A stretch of 48,716 nt of DNA. It comes from Bacteroidales bacterium. Lineage in GTDB: Bacteria; Bacteroidota; Bacteroidia; Bacteroidales; UBA932. Location of the stretch: the NCBI GenBank assembly GCA_024398365.1, contig JAKSJG010000007.1, positions 1-48,716 on the forward strand, read 5' to 3'. A program made the translations under genes and the position numbers. The number at the start of each line of letters is the position of its first letter. The first letter of the stretch is position 1. The notes under the pieces are model-generated. The model was not told the DNA's origin. It was given only the letters and a program-made list of their open reading frames with translations, and did not search any database. Below, piece by piece: positions 34,195 through 41,448 of the stretch.

Positions 34195-35988
34195 ATGGCT
34201 ATTAAAATGCACATCTTGGTATGCGGCGGTACAGGCTGTTCCGCTTCATCCAGCCATGAAGTGATCGCAGAGCTCAACAAGGAGCTCGAGGCACACAACC
34301 TTACCGATTTCGCAAAGGTTGTAGTTACCGGTTGCTTCGGCTTCTGCGAAAGAGGTCCTATCGTTAAGATCATTCCTGACAATACATTCTACACAAGGGT
34401 TAAACCTGAGGATGCCAAGGAAATCATCGAAGAGCACATCATCAAGGGCCGCAAGGTCAACCGTCTCCTCTATGTAGCTCCTGACACAAACGAGCACGTA
34501 AGTGACTCAAAGCACATGGAGTTCTACAAGAAGCAGGTTCGTATCGCTCTCCGCAACTGCGGTTTCATCGATCCTGAAAATATCGAAGAGTCCATCGCAC
34601 GTGAAGGTTACGCCGCTCTCGGCAAGTGCCTCACCGAAATGACTCCTGCACAGGTTATCGAAGAGATCAAGAAGTCAGGTCTCCGCGGACGTGGCGGCGC
34701 AGGCTTCCCTACAGGTACAAAGTGGGAGATTGCTTCCAAGAGCCGCGTAGGCGAGCAGAAGTATGTTGTCTGCAACGCTGACGAAGGTGACCCTGGAGCA
34801 TTCATGGACCGTTCACTCCTCGAAGGTGACCCTCACTCAATCCTCGAGGCAATGGCTATCTGCGGTTACTGTATCGGTGCTGACCACGGTCTCATCTACA
34901 TCCGCGCTGAGTATCCTCTCGCAATCCACCGCCTCCAGGTTGCCATCAAGCAGGCTGAAGAATACGGCCTCCTCGGTGAAGACATCATGGGTACAGGCTT
35001 CAACTTCACAATCGAGCTCCGTTACGGTGCCGGCGCATTCGTTTGCGGTGAAGAGACAGCCCTCATCCACTCAATGGAAGGCAAGCGTGGTGAACCTACA
35101 TTCAAACCACCATTCCCTGCACAGTCAGGTTACCTCGAGAAACCTACCAACGTGAACAACGTTGAGACATACGCCAACATCCCTGTCATCATCAACAAGG
35201 GCGCTGACTGGTTCAACAAGATCGGTACTGAGAAGTCAAAGGGTACCAAGGTATTCGCTCTCGCAGGTAAGGTTAACAACGTAGGTCTTATCGAAGTTCC
35301 TATGGGTATCACCCTCCGTGAAATCATCTACGAGATCGGTGGTGGTATCAAGGGCGGCAAGAAGTTCAAGGCTGTTCAGACAGGTGGTCCTTCAGGCGGA
35401 TGCTTGACAGAGAAGCACCTCGACACACCTATTGACTACGATTCACTCGTAGCTGCCGGCTCAATGATGGGTTCAGGCGGTATGATCGTAATGGACGAAG
35501 ACAACTGTATGGTTGACGTTGCCAAGTTCTACCTCGGCTTCACAGTTGAAGAGTCCTGCGGTAAGTGTACTCCTTGCCGTGTAGGTAACAAGCGCCTCCT
35601 CGAGATCCTCACCAAGATCACAGAAGGCAAGGGCACAATGCAGGATCTTGAAGAACTCAAGAACCTCTCCAACGTCATCAAGGACGCTGCCCTCTGCGGT
35701 CTCGGACAGACATCTCCTAACCCTGTTCTCTCTACAATCAACAACTTCTGGGATGAATATGTTGAGCACGTTACAGAGAAGAAGTGCCGTGCAGGCCAGT
35801 GCAAGGCTCTCAAGCAGTATGTCATCAACCCTGACGTCTGCAAGGGCTGTACAGCTTGCGCAAGGGCATGTCCTGTCGGCGCTATCAGCGGTACTGTCAA
35901 GAATCCGCACGTCATCGACCAGAGCAAGTGTATCAAGTGCGGTACATGCTATGAGAAGTGTAAATTCGGTGCTATCAGCATTAAATAA
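34195..35988 (+). CDS. hndC: NAD(P)H-binding subunit of electron-bifurcating [FeFe]-hydrogenase (HydB/HndC)
   Basis: A 597-residue NuoF-like flavoprotein. Residues 1 to about 100 form a thioredoxin-like [2Fe-2S] domain with four cysteines (VCGGTGCSA and TGCFGFCERG). The NuoF core follows, with the nucleotide/FMN loop GLRGRGGAGFPTGTKW, CNADEGDPGAFMDR and GEETALIHSMEG, and the N3-type cluster SCGKCTPCRVG plus a distal Cys. The C-terminus adds two [4Fe-4S] motifs, CKGCTACARACPVGAI and CIKCGTCYEKCKFGAI. This is the domain set of HydB in trimeric bifurcating hydrogenases, which couple H2 to NAD(P)H and ferredoxin. Codon use is strongly biased, suggesting high expression. Confidence 0.95.
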   Translation: MAIKMHILVCGGTGCSASSSHEVIAELNKELEAHNLTDFAKVVVTGCFGFCERGPIVKIIPDNTFYTRVKPEDAKEIIEEHIIKGRKVNRLLYVAPDTNEHVSDSKHMEFYKKQVRIALRNCGFIDPENIEESIAREGYAALGKCLTEMTPAQVIEEIKKSGLRGRGGAGFPTGTKWEIASKSRVGEQKYVVCNADEGDPGAFMDRSLLEGDPHSILEAMAICGYCIGADHGLIYIRAEYPLAIHRLQVAIKQAEEYGLLGEDIMGTGFNFTIELRYGAGAFVCGEETALIHSMEGKRGEPTFKPPFPAQSGYLEKPTNVNNVETYANIPVIINKGADWFNKIGTEKSKGTKVFALAGKVNNVGLIEVPMGITLREIIYEIGGGIKGGKKFKAVQTGGPSGGCLTEKHLDTPIDYDSLVAAGSMMGSGGMIVMDEDNCMVDVAKFYLGFTVEESCGKCTPCRVGNKRLLEILTKITEGKGTMQDLEELKNLSNVIKDAALCGLGQTSPNPVLSTINNFWDEYVEHVTEKKCRAGQCKALKQYVINPDVCKGCTACARACPVGAISGTVKNPHVIDQSKCIKCGTCYEKCKFGAISIK

Positions 35989-36002
35989 GGGAGGAATAAA
36001 CA

Positions 36003-37778
36003 ATGGATACTATCAAACTTACAATTGACAACAGAGAAGTGGAAGTACCAAAAGGTACTACCATCCTGAAAGCTGCTGCACAGATGGGTATCGACATTCC
36101 TACCCTCTGTAATTTCGAACTCGAAGGCCTCGCCCTCAAGAATCATCCGGGCGGATGCCGTATTTGCGTTGTTGAAGTTGTGGGTCGCCGCAACCTCGCT
36201 CCTGCATGTATTACCGAGTGTATGCCGGACATGGTTGTAAAGACCAACTCACTCCGCGCCATCAACGCTCGCAAGACCGTCCTCGAGCTCATGCTCAGCG
36301 ACCATCCTAATGACTGTCTCCAGTGCGCAAAGAGCGGCAAGTGCGAGCTTCAGGCTCTCGCTGCAAAGCTCGGCATCCGCGAGATCCCTTACAAGGGCGA
36401 GCAGTCACACTATCAGGTAAAGGTATCTCCTTCAATCGTACGTGATATCGACAAATGTATCATGTGCCGTCGTTGCGAGTCCGTTTGCCACGAATATCAG
36501 TCAGTAGGCGCTATCGGTGCTGTTGACCGCGGTTTCCCTGCAGTCGTTTCCACAGCATTCGGCAAGGACCTCATCGACACCAACTGCGTATTCTGCGGTC
36601 AGTGCATCGTAGTTTGCCCTGTAGGTGCTCTCACAGAGGTTGACAATACATCAAAGGTTCTCCGCGACATCGCAAACCCTGCAGTAAAGACCTGCGTCCA
36701 GGTTGCTCCTGCAGTACGCGTTGCTCTCGGCGAGGAATTCGGCATGCCAGCCGGCAGCATCGTTACCGGCAAGCTCACCGCAGCCCTCAAGCAGATCGGT
36801 TTCGACTATGTATTCGATACAGACTGGTCAGCTGACCTTACCATCATGGAAGAAGGTACCGAGCTCATCGGCCGTCTCACCAGCTTCCTCAAGGGTGACA
36901 AGAGCGTCAAGCTCCCTATGATGACATCATGCTGCCCTGCATGGGTTAACTTCTACGAGAAGTTCTATCCTGAACTCAAGGAGAACCCTTCAACAGCCAA
37001 GTCTCCTCAGCAGATGTTCGGTGCTATCGCAAAGACATACTTCGCAGACAAGATCGGCGTTAAGCGCGAAGAGCTTGTAAGCGTTTCAGTAATGCCTTGC
37101 GTTGCCAAGAAGTTCGAGTGCGAGCGTGACGAGTTCAAGACCAACGGCAACCCTGACGTTGACTACTCAATCACCACCCGCGAACTCGCACGTCTGATCA
37201 AGATCTGCAACATCGACTTCACAAAGCTCCCTGAGGCTGAATTCGATTCACCTCTCGGCGAGTCAACAGGTGCAGCCGTCATCTTCGGTGCTACCGGTGG
37301 TGTGATGGAGGCAGCTGTCCGTACAGCTTACGAAGTTCTCACAAAGCAGTCTCTCCCTAAGATCGACTTCACAGAACTCCGCGGCCTCGAAGGTATCCGC
37401 GAAGCCAAGGTCAACATCCCTGGTGTAGCAGAACTCAATCTCGCTATCGTTTACGGTCTCGGAAACGCACGCAAGATCATGGAGCAGATCAAGGCCGGCA
37501 CATGCCCTTACCACTTCATTGAGGTAATGGCTTGCCCTGGTGGATGTATCGACGGCGGTGGCCAGCCTTACCATCACGGTGACGCTGAGATCATCAAGGC
37601 ACGTCACAAGGCTATCTACGAAGCAGATGCCAACATGCCTATCCGCAAGTCACACGAGAATCCTTCTATCCAGGCTATCTACAAGGACTTCCTCGTAGAG
37701 CCTTGCGGCGAGAAGTCTCACCACCTCCTTCACACAACATATTTCGACAAGAAAACTAAGTTTGACCTTGAAAAATAA
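36003..37778 (+). CDS. hndD: [FeFe]-hydrogenase catalytic subunit (HydA/HndD)
   Basis: A 591-residue catalytic subunit. The N-terminal [2Fe-2S] domain (CNFELEGL, GGCRICVVEV) and a His-Cys3 cluster (HPNDCLQCAKSGKC) are followed by two ferredoxin motifs (CIMCRRCESVC and CVFCGQCIVVCPVG). The H-cluster domain has all three canonical signatures: TSCCPAW (Cys310, Cys311), MPCVAKKFE (Cys366) and ACPGGCIDGGGQP (Cys511, Cys515). An active H2-converting site is expected. Maturases HydE, HydF and HydG are not in this window. The short C-terminal small-subunit-like part is included. It lies 14 bp behind hndC with a GGGAGG site. Confidence 0.96.
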   Translation: MDTIKLTIDNREVEVPKGTTILKAAAQMGIDIPTLCNFELEGLALKNHPGGCRICVVEVVGRRNLAPACITECMPDMVVKTNSLRAINARKTVLELMLSDHPNDCLQCAKSGKCELQALAAKLGIREIPYKGEQSHYQVKVSPSIVRDIDKCIMCRRCESVCHEYQSVGAIGAVDRGFPAVVSTAFGKDLIDTNCVFCGQCIVVCPVGALTEVDNTSKVLRDIANPAVKTCVQVAPAVRVALGEEFGMPAGSIVTGKLTAALKQIGFDYVFDTDWSADLTIMEEGTELIGRLTSFLKGDKSVKLPMMTSCCPAWVNFYEKFYPELKENPSTAKSPQQMFGAIAKTYFADKIGVKREELVSVSVMPCVAKKFECERDEFKTNGNPDVDYSITTRELARLIKICNIDFTKLPEAEFDSPLGESTGAAVIFGATGGVMEAAVRTAYEVLTKQSLPKIDFTELRGLEGIREAKVNIPGVAELNLAIVYGLGNARKIMEQIKAGTCPYHFIEVMACPGGCIDGGGQPYHHGDAEIIKARHKAIYEADANMPIRKSHENPSIQAIYKDFLVEPCGEKSHHLLHTTYFDKKTKFDLEK

Positions 37779-37785
37779 TTGAACT

Positions 37786-38265
37786 ATGTGCGGATCAAAA
37801 ATCAAAATCTCTGAAGCAAACTACCTTAAAGTAAAGGAAATCTGCGCTTCATTCAACAACAACCCTGGTGAACTCATCAACGTTCTTCACCAGACTCAGG
37901 GTCACTTCGGTTACCTTCCTGAAGAAGTTCAGCAGGTAGTTGCTGAGTGCCTTCAGATTCCTGTAGGCCGCGTTTACGGTGTGGTATCTTTCTACAGCTT
38001 CTTCACAATGAAGCCAAAGGGCAAGTACGCTATCTCCGTATGCCTCGGTACAGCTTGCTACGTAAAGGGTGGCGACAAGATTCTTGACGCCCTCAAGAGC
38101 GAGCTCAAGATCAATGAAGGTGAAGTTACTCCTGACGGCAAGTTCTCTATCGACGTACTCCGTTGCGTAGGTGCTTGCGGTCTTGCACCTGTCATGACCA
38201 TCAACGGCAAGACATACGGCCGTCTGGTACCTGAACAGGTTAAGGACATCCTCGCTCAGTACTAA
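37786..38265 (+). CDS. hndA: NuoE-like [2Fe-2S] subunit of bifurcating hydrogenase (HydC/HndA)
   Basis: A 159-residue thioredoxin-fold ferredoxin. The N-terminal helical part contains LINVLHQTQGHFGYLPEEVQ, then VYGVVSFYSFF. The [2Fe-2S] ligands are present as CLGTAC and CVGACGLAP, so unlike the HndB homologue this subunit can hold its cluster. It passes electrons within the HydABC-type complex. It is the last gene of the row (order B-C-D-A), ending 26 bp before a strong terminator. Confidence 0.94.
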   Translation: MCGSKIKISEANYLKVKEICASFNNNPGELINVLHQTQGHFGYLPEEVQQVVAECLQIPVGRVYGVVSFYSFFTMKPKGKYAISVCLGTACYVKGGDKILDALKSELKINEGEVTPDGKFSIDVLRCVGACGLAPVMTINGKTYGRLVPEQVKDILAQY

Positions 38266-38291
38266 TATTTATATAAGTACGATATATTCTG

Positions 38292-38327
38292 CCGGACAGC
38301 CCCTTCGGGGACTGTCCGGTTTTTTTG
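38292..38327 (+). terminator. Strong intrinsic terminator of the hydrogenase operon
   Basis: CCGGACAG-CCCC pairs with GGGG-CTGTCCGG (one bulged A) around a TTCG tetraloop, followed by eight T residues. Confidence 0.93.
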
Positions 38328-38372
38328 CTATATTTACAGCCGCTTACGGATTTGCTTATTAATACATTTGAT

Positions 38373-39122
38373 ATGAAGAAGATAAGTTCTTTCTTTCCGG
38401 CCGCATTGGTGCTGGCTCTCTCCATCGCCATGACTTCCTGCTCGCCGGCAAGGTTCGTCCGGTCATCCTATGTCAGTGCCGAGATGACGGATATCGCTCT
38501 GATCGAGCCGCTGGCCTATGTGGAGACCTATGATCATCTTGCGACTTTAACCCGCGGCTTGGAGACGGATTTCAACGATTCTCTCAGTGTCGCAGTCAAG
38601 GCAAATCTCCGTCAAAGTATTACCAACAGCGCTGACCTTGTCAGTATCAACGGATACATCCCTTTGGAGCTGGACGTGGCCAACACGCTCTTCGACTATG
38701 TGCTGACAGTGGCTCCGAACAAGGAATTGAAGGCCAATCTCAATATCCCTCAATCAGTCGGGGATCTCATCCGGGCGTCCGGGCACCGCTTCGCGCTTGT
38801 CGTATCTGTCGATGGAGTGGCTGCTGCCAATAAAAAAGTGGGAGCCCGGAATGTCGCTCGTCAGACGGCTGCTGTTGTCGGAGCGGTTACGGCCGCCGCT
38901 CTCATGGGTTTTGTGACTTACGGATATGGGGTTCCGGCCCAATCCAAGACCGATATGTGCATAATGGTCCTCGATGCGGAGAATGACAACATCGCATATT
39001 TCGACCGCATTGAAGTGTCGGATGCCGTCAACCTTACCCGCCCGAAGTATATCGACAGCAATCTCCGCCGCCTTCTGAAGAAATGCAAATTCCCACTGGC
39101 TCCGGCAGGGCCAGCGAACTGA
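38373..39122 (+). CDS. Small lipoprotein of unknown function
   Basis: A 249-residue protein from ATG 38373 with a lipoprotein signal (AMTSC lipobox, Cys20). It has no domain I recognise. Residues about 30-150 are mixed alpha/beta with ALIEPLAYVETYDH and DLVSINGYIPLELDV. A hydrophobic stretch near 160-185 (AAVVGAVTAAALMGFVTYGYG) could be a membrane-associated helix. The C-terminus is DSNLRRLLKKCKFPL. Codon use is ordinary, unlike the biased hydrogenase genes before it, and a strong terminator separates them, so it need not belong to that operon. Sixteen extra upstream codons are open, but they overlap the terminator and lack a signal sequence. Confidence 0.65.
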   Translation: MKKISSFFPAALVLALSIAMTSCSPARFVRSSYVSAEMTDIALIEPLAYVETYDHLATLTRGLETDFNDSLSVAVKANLRQSITNSADLVSINGYIPLELDVANTLFDYVLTVAPNKELKANLNIPQSVGDLIRASGHRFALVVSVDGVAAANKKVGARNVARQTAAVVGAVTAAALMGFVTYGYGVPAQSKTDMCIMVLDAENDNIAYFDRIEVSDAVNLTRPKYIDSNLRRLLKKCKFPLAPAGPAN

Positions 39123-39172
39123 CATGCCGGCCACCCAAGCTTTCAGATATTCGGCGACCAGTTAAGGGTTTT

Positions 39173-39226
39173 AGCCATGGCAAAGTGCAATATATAGGCT
39201 ATTTGCACTTCGCTATGGCTTTTTTA
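39173..39226 (+). terminator. Long hairpin with T tract containing palindrome P1
   Basis: An 18-bp stem (39173-39190 with 39203-39220; one G-T and one A-C) around a 12-nt loop is followed by six T residues. It could terminate the lipoprotein gene ending at 39122. Its upper part is the first copy of the GTGCAA...TTGCAC palindrome family. Confidence 0.6.
39185..39208. repeat. REP-like palindrome P1
   Basis: A 24-nt unit GTGCAA-N12-TTGCAC, one of four of identical length around the Y1 transposase-like gene. Confidence 0.75.
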
Positions 39227-39236
39227 TCAGCAATAA

Positions 39237-39260
39237 GTGCAAATTACGGGCTTTTTGCAC
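39237..39260. repeat. REP-like palindrome P2
   Basis: A 24-nt unit GTGCAA-N12-TTGCAC, starting 52 bp after P1. With its flanks (39235-39264) it matches P4 and its flanks at 25 of 30 positions in the same orientation, including the trailing GTCG. Confidence 0.75.
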
Positions 39261-39331
39261 GTCGAAGAAAACTGCGGAAACAATATCCTTTTTTGCTTCC
39301 AGCAGATGGCAGTATTGGAAGTGACCGGGCG

Positions 39332-40309
39332 CTATTTCCGTTCCGACGAGCTGTCCGGGAACAGTTCATTGATAATCGATGCATCCAGCTTCAGCATCCG
39401 ACGTATTTGCCCGTTCGATGCGTTGTACTGCCTGTGGAGGATTTTGGCGAGATCCAGCTTTTGTGCGGGTTGGAGCAGATTCGGTGAGTCTGTTCCATAG
39501 GATTTGCGGCATTTGTCCTTTATTACCGCGTACAGGTCACCATCGGCCAGGAATATTTTGTCGCCAAGGCGTGCGGCACTCTCGCTATATGCTTCAAAAT
39601 CTTTTGTGAGTTTATTGAAATAATGGTGTGCATCCCTGAATATGGACATTCCAAGTCGGATGTTGCAGAAGGACTGTGGCAGAACATATCCGTCCGCTGC
39701 TACGAAACGCTCCGGTAAAGATGCTTTGTCGGCCCTGAACATCTTACGCTTTTGCCGGTAAGTAAGGTCCGATGCTTTCGTGGCCACTATCGTCAGTTGC
39801 TCAACAATGCTATAATACAGATATCCGCTGCCCCATCTATATGAATAGGGCGTCTCGCTTTTGCTGGCGACATAACCGTTTCTGTTGACATAGATTATTT
39901 CGTTGCGAAGCATTTCAATGTCTGTGATTTCTATCGGGTCATCGCATTTGAATCCTCTCCAGTCGATATTCCGGCCACGGTGAGTCGTATAGACTCTCAT
40001 CTTTGCACGGAAGATGGACAGCAATTCCAGACAGATTTCGCGCGGTCCGCATATTATGAGGTGGACATGGTCGCTCATCAACTCAAATGTCACTACTTCG
40101 AAGGCAACGCATCCTTCGTCAGTTTCAGTTTTGGACGACAACTCTGCAACAGCAAGTGCTATCGCGTTCATTCCGAACCGAAAATCCTCCTCGGACGTGA
40201 AAATCACTTCCATTTCTTCTCCCGGTGTGCAGATGTGCCAGTACGGTCCGTTTTGTTCGAACAGACATTCGCAGTAATATTCCTTTTGGGAAAAAGTAAG
40301 ATATGTCAT
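39332..40309 (-). CDS. Y1 (HUH) transposase-like protein, RAYT-like
   Basis: A 325-residue protein with the IS200/Y1 transposase fold. The N-terminal strand is YWHICTPG...IFTSEEDFR. The metal-binding HUH motif is MSDHVHLII with His81-Val-His83, and the candidate nucleophile Tyr140 in EIIYVNRNGYVASK corresponds to the YIxxNPVxAG segment of the family. Residues about 160-325 form an extra domain ending in a probable helix-turn-helix (KLDLAKILHRQYNASNGQIRRML). The gene is single-copy here and framed by palindromes, as with REP-associated tyrosine transposases, which nick and join single-stranded DNA at such hairpins. A GAAGGAG site precedes ATG 40309. It is distantly similar to the gene at 47117. 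Confidence 0.75.
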   Translation of the reverse strand: MTYLTFSQKEYYCECLFEQNGPYWHICTPGEEMEVIFTSEEDFRFGMNAIALAVAELSSKTETDEGCVAFEVVTFELMSDHVHLIICGPREICLELLSIFRAKMRVYTTHRGRNIDWRGFKCDDPIEITDIEMLRNEIIYVNRNGYVASKSETPYSYRWGSGYLYYSIVEQLTIVATKASDLTYRQKRKMFRADKASLPERFVAADGYVLPQSFCNIRLGMSIFRDAHHYFNKLTKDFEAYSESAARLGDKIFLADGDLYAVIKDKCRKSYGTDSPNLLQPAQKLDLAKILHRQYNASNGQIRRMLKLDASIINELFPDSSSERK

Positions 40310-40416
40310 AGTCTTTTCTCCTTCACTAATCGTTCAACACAGACTTGTCCGGTGGTCGCCGGAGCATTTTGATGGCACAAAGATAGTGTATGGTTCCACA
40401 AATGGCAAATTCTCTT

Positions 40417-40456
40417 CAATTGGCGTGCAAAAGAGCGTTATTTTGCACGCTAATTG
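40417..40456. repeat. REP-like palindrome P3 (extended stem)
   Basis: The 24-nt core at 40425-40448 (GTGCAA-N12-TTGCAC) lies within a 16-bp stem, 40417-40432 with 40441-40456, that has one G-T pair and an 8-nt loop. It is the most perfect hairpin of the family and lies about 110 bp upstream of the transposase-like gene's start. Confidence 0.75.
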
Positions 40457-40475
40457 AATAAATATGGTCAGGCAA

Positions 40476-40499
40476 GTGCAAAATGCGGTCTATATGCAC
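40476..40499. repeat. REP-like palindrome P4
   Basis: A 24-nt unit GTGCAA-N12-ATGCAC, starting 51 bp after P3. It is followed by GTCG, as P2 is. Confidence 0.7.
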
Positions 40500-40585
40500 G
40501 TCGTTGCTGGCCGGCCGGAATATGGAGTGGTTCGCCGGGAGGCCGGCTGCCTGTCGACCGGATACACGAAATTTATCGATGATTA

Positions 40586-40619
40586 TTTGCCGCCCGTTGC
40601 AAGGCGGCAATAATTTTTG
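40586..40619 (+). promoter_or_regulatory. Putative promoter with embedded inverted repeat upstream of DRTGG operon
   Basis: TTTG at 40586-40589 and TAATTTTTG at 40611-40619 (one base longer than TAnnTTTG) are 21 bp apart. The spacer is largely an inverted repeat, TTGCCGCC (40587-40594) and GGCGGCAA (40603-40610) around an 8-nt loop. It may be an operator, or alternatively a terminator-like hairpin followed by T residues. The first gene starts at 40653. Confidence 0.45.
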
Positions 40620-40652
40620 TATATTGCAAGACATTAATATTAAGAGACTCAA

Positions 40653-40997
40653 ATGAAAGTAGAAGAGATGGCGGCCCTGGTCGGAGGCAAGGTCAGGGGC
40701 AGCCTGGAAAATATGGATTATGAGATCACAAAGGCCTTTGCCTCAGACCTTATGAGCGACGTCCTCAGGGAGGATATGGACGACACAGTGCTCATTACCG
40801 GCCTCTGCAATATACAGACTATACGCACCGCGGACATGGCGGAGCTTCGCATAGCGATACTCAGCCGTGGCAAGGTAGCTGATGACGAGATGGTTGAAAT
40901 GGCTGAGGATAACGGCCTTACCATCATCGAATCACCGTTCACCACTTTCCGTATCAGCGGCCTGCTCTATGATGCGGGTCTGCAGCCATTTTATTAA
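40653..40997 (+). CDS. DRTGG-domain protein 1
   Basis: A 114-residue protein made essentially of one DRTGG domain (family PF07085): LVGGKVRGSLENMDYEITKAFASDLMSDVL, then ILSRGKVADDEMVEMAEDNGLTIIESPF. Such domains also sit beside CBS domains and in phosphotransacetylases, and stand-alone copies are common next to [FeFe]-hydrogenase genes. Their biochemical role is not established; ligand sensing is the usual guess. It is a paralogue of the gene at 42791 (same AYSSDLLSDVM-like motif) and the first gene of a six-gene row with short gaps. Confidence 0.85.
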   Translation: MKVEEMAALVGGKVRGSLENMDYEITKAFASDLMSDVLREDMDDTVLITGLCNIQTIRTADMAELRIAILSRGKVADDEMVEMAEDNGLTIIESPFTTFRISGLLYDAGLQPFY

Positions 40998-41026
40998 AAT
41001 AAGCAAACCATTAAAACCCATACGAC

Positions 41027-41443
41027 ATGCATTACACGTTCAAAATCGAGCAGGGCAATTTCACTGATGCGGGACAGGCGTCCAGCAGCGTCAAGCGTAC
41101 TATGAAGCAGCTCGGTGTACGCCCTGAAAATATCAAGCGCACAGTAGTTGCTCTCTTTGAAGCGGAGATCAATGCAGTCGCACACGCCTATGGCGGACAG
41201 ATCGATGTGGACATCGACGGCGAGAAGATTGTGATGGTGGTGGCCGACAAGGGTCCCGGCATCCCGAACATCGATCTCGCAATGCAGGAAGGTTATTCCA
41301 CGGCGTCCCCTCAGGTCCGCGAGATGGGCTACGGAGCCGGAATGGGCCTCCCTAATATCAAGAAAAACACAGACGATCTTAAAATAGACACCACCGTGGG
41401 CGTAGGCACCACGGTAACCATGACCGTTTATCTCAACAATTAG
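41027..41443 (+). CDS. RsbW-like anti-sigma/serine kinase ATPase (GHKL fold)
   Basis: A 138-residue stand-alone HATPase domain. The N box is EAEINAVAHAYGG (Asn49), the G1 box is ADKGPGIP (Asp74), and the G2 loop is GYGAGMGLPNIKK. This is the pattern of anti-sigma factor kinases RsbW/SpoIIAB rather than sensor histidine kinases, since no dimerisation or receiver domain is present. In [FeFe]-hydrogenase sensing clusters such a protein is thought to relay the signal, possibly by phosphorylating or sequestering a partner. No STAS or sigma-factor partner is encoded here. It ends 5 bp before the hydrogenase-like gene. Confidence 0.85.
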   Translation: MHYTFKIEQGNFTDAGQASSSVKRTMKQLGVRPENIKRTVVALFEAEINAVAHAYGGQIDVDIDGEKIVMVVADKGPGIPNIDLAMQEGYSTASPQVREMGYGAGMGLPNIKKNTDDLKIDTTVGVGTTVTMTVYLNN

Positions 41444-41448
41444 AGCCT

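Larger units (their letters stand above)
39173..40503. mobile_element. RAYT/REP-like unit 1 (gene framed by two palindrome doublets)
   Basis: The Y1 transposase-like gene at 39332-40309 is framed by the doublets P1-P2 (left) and P3-P4 (right). All four units are 24 nt, spaced 51-52 bp within each doublet, and the doublets are in the same orientation. No target-site duplication is evident. This resembles a RAYT with its REP doublets rather than a classical IS200/IS605 element, but transposition of the unit is not shown. Confidence 0.6.
40310..40652. other. Intergenic region between RAYT-1 and the DRTGG operon
   Basis: 343 bp without a supported gene. It holds, in order, the ribosome site of the minus-strand transposase-like gene, palindromes P3 and P4, a GC-rich stretch near 40508-40550 with GGCCGGCC and GCCGG inverted repeats, and the operon promoter region with the TTGCCGCC/GGCGGCAA inverted repeat. 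Confidence 0.6.

Noticed and set aside
34195-37778. NuoF-like and NuoG-like motifs suggesting respiratory complex I
   Set aside because: The complete H-cluster signatures in 36003-37778 and the absence of membrane subunits show an [FeFe]-hydrogenase, not complex I.
39173-40503. Classical IS200/IS605 insertion sequence
   Set aside because: The protein is about twice the length of IS200 TnpA, with an added C-terminal domain, there is no tnpB, and symmetrical palindrome doublets replace the single left-end and right-end hairpins.
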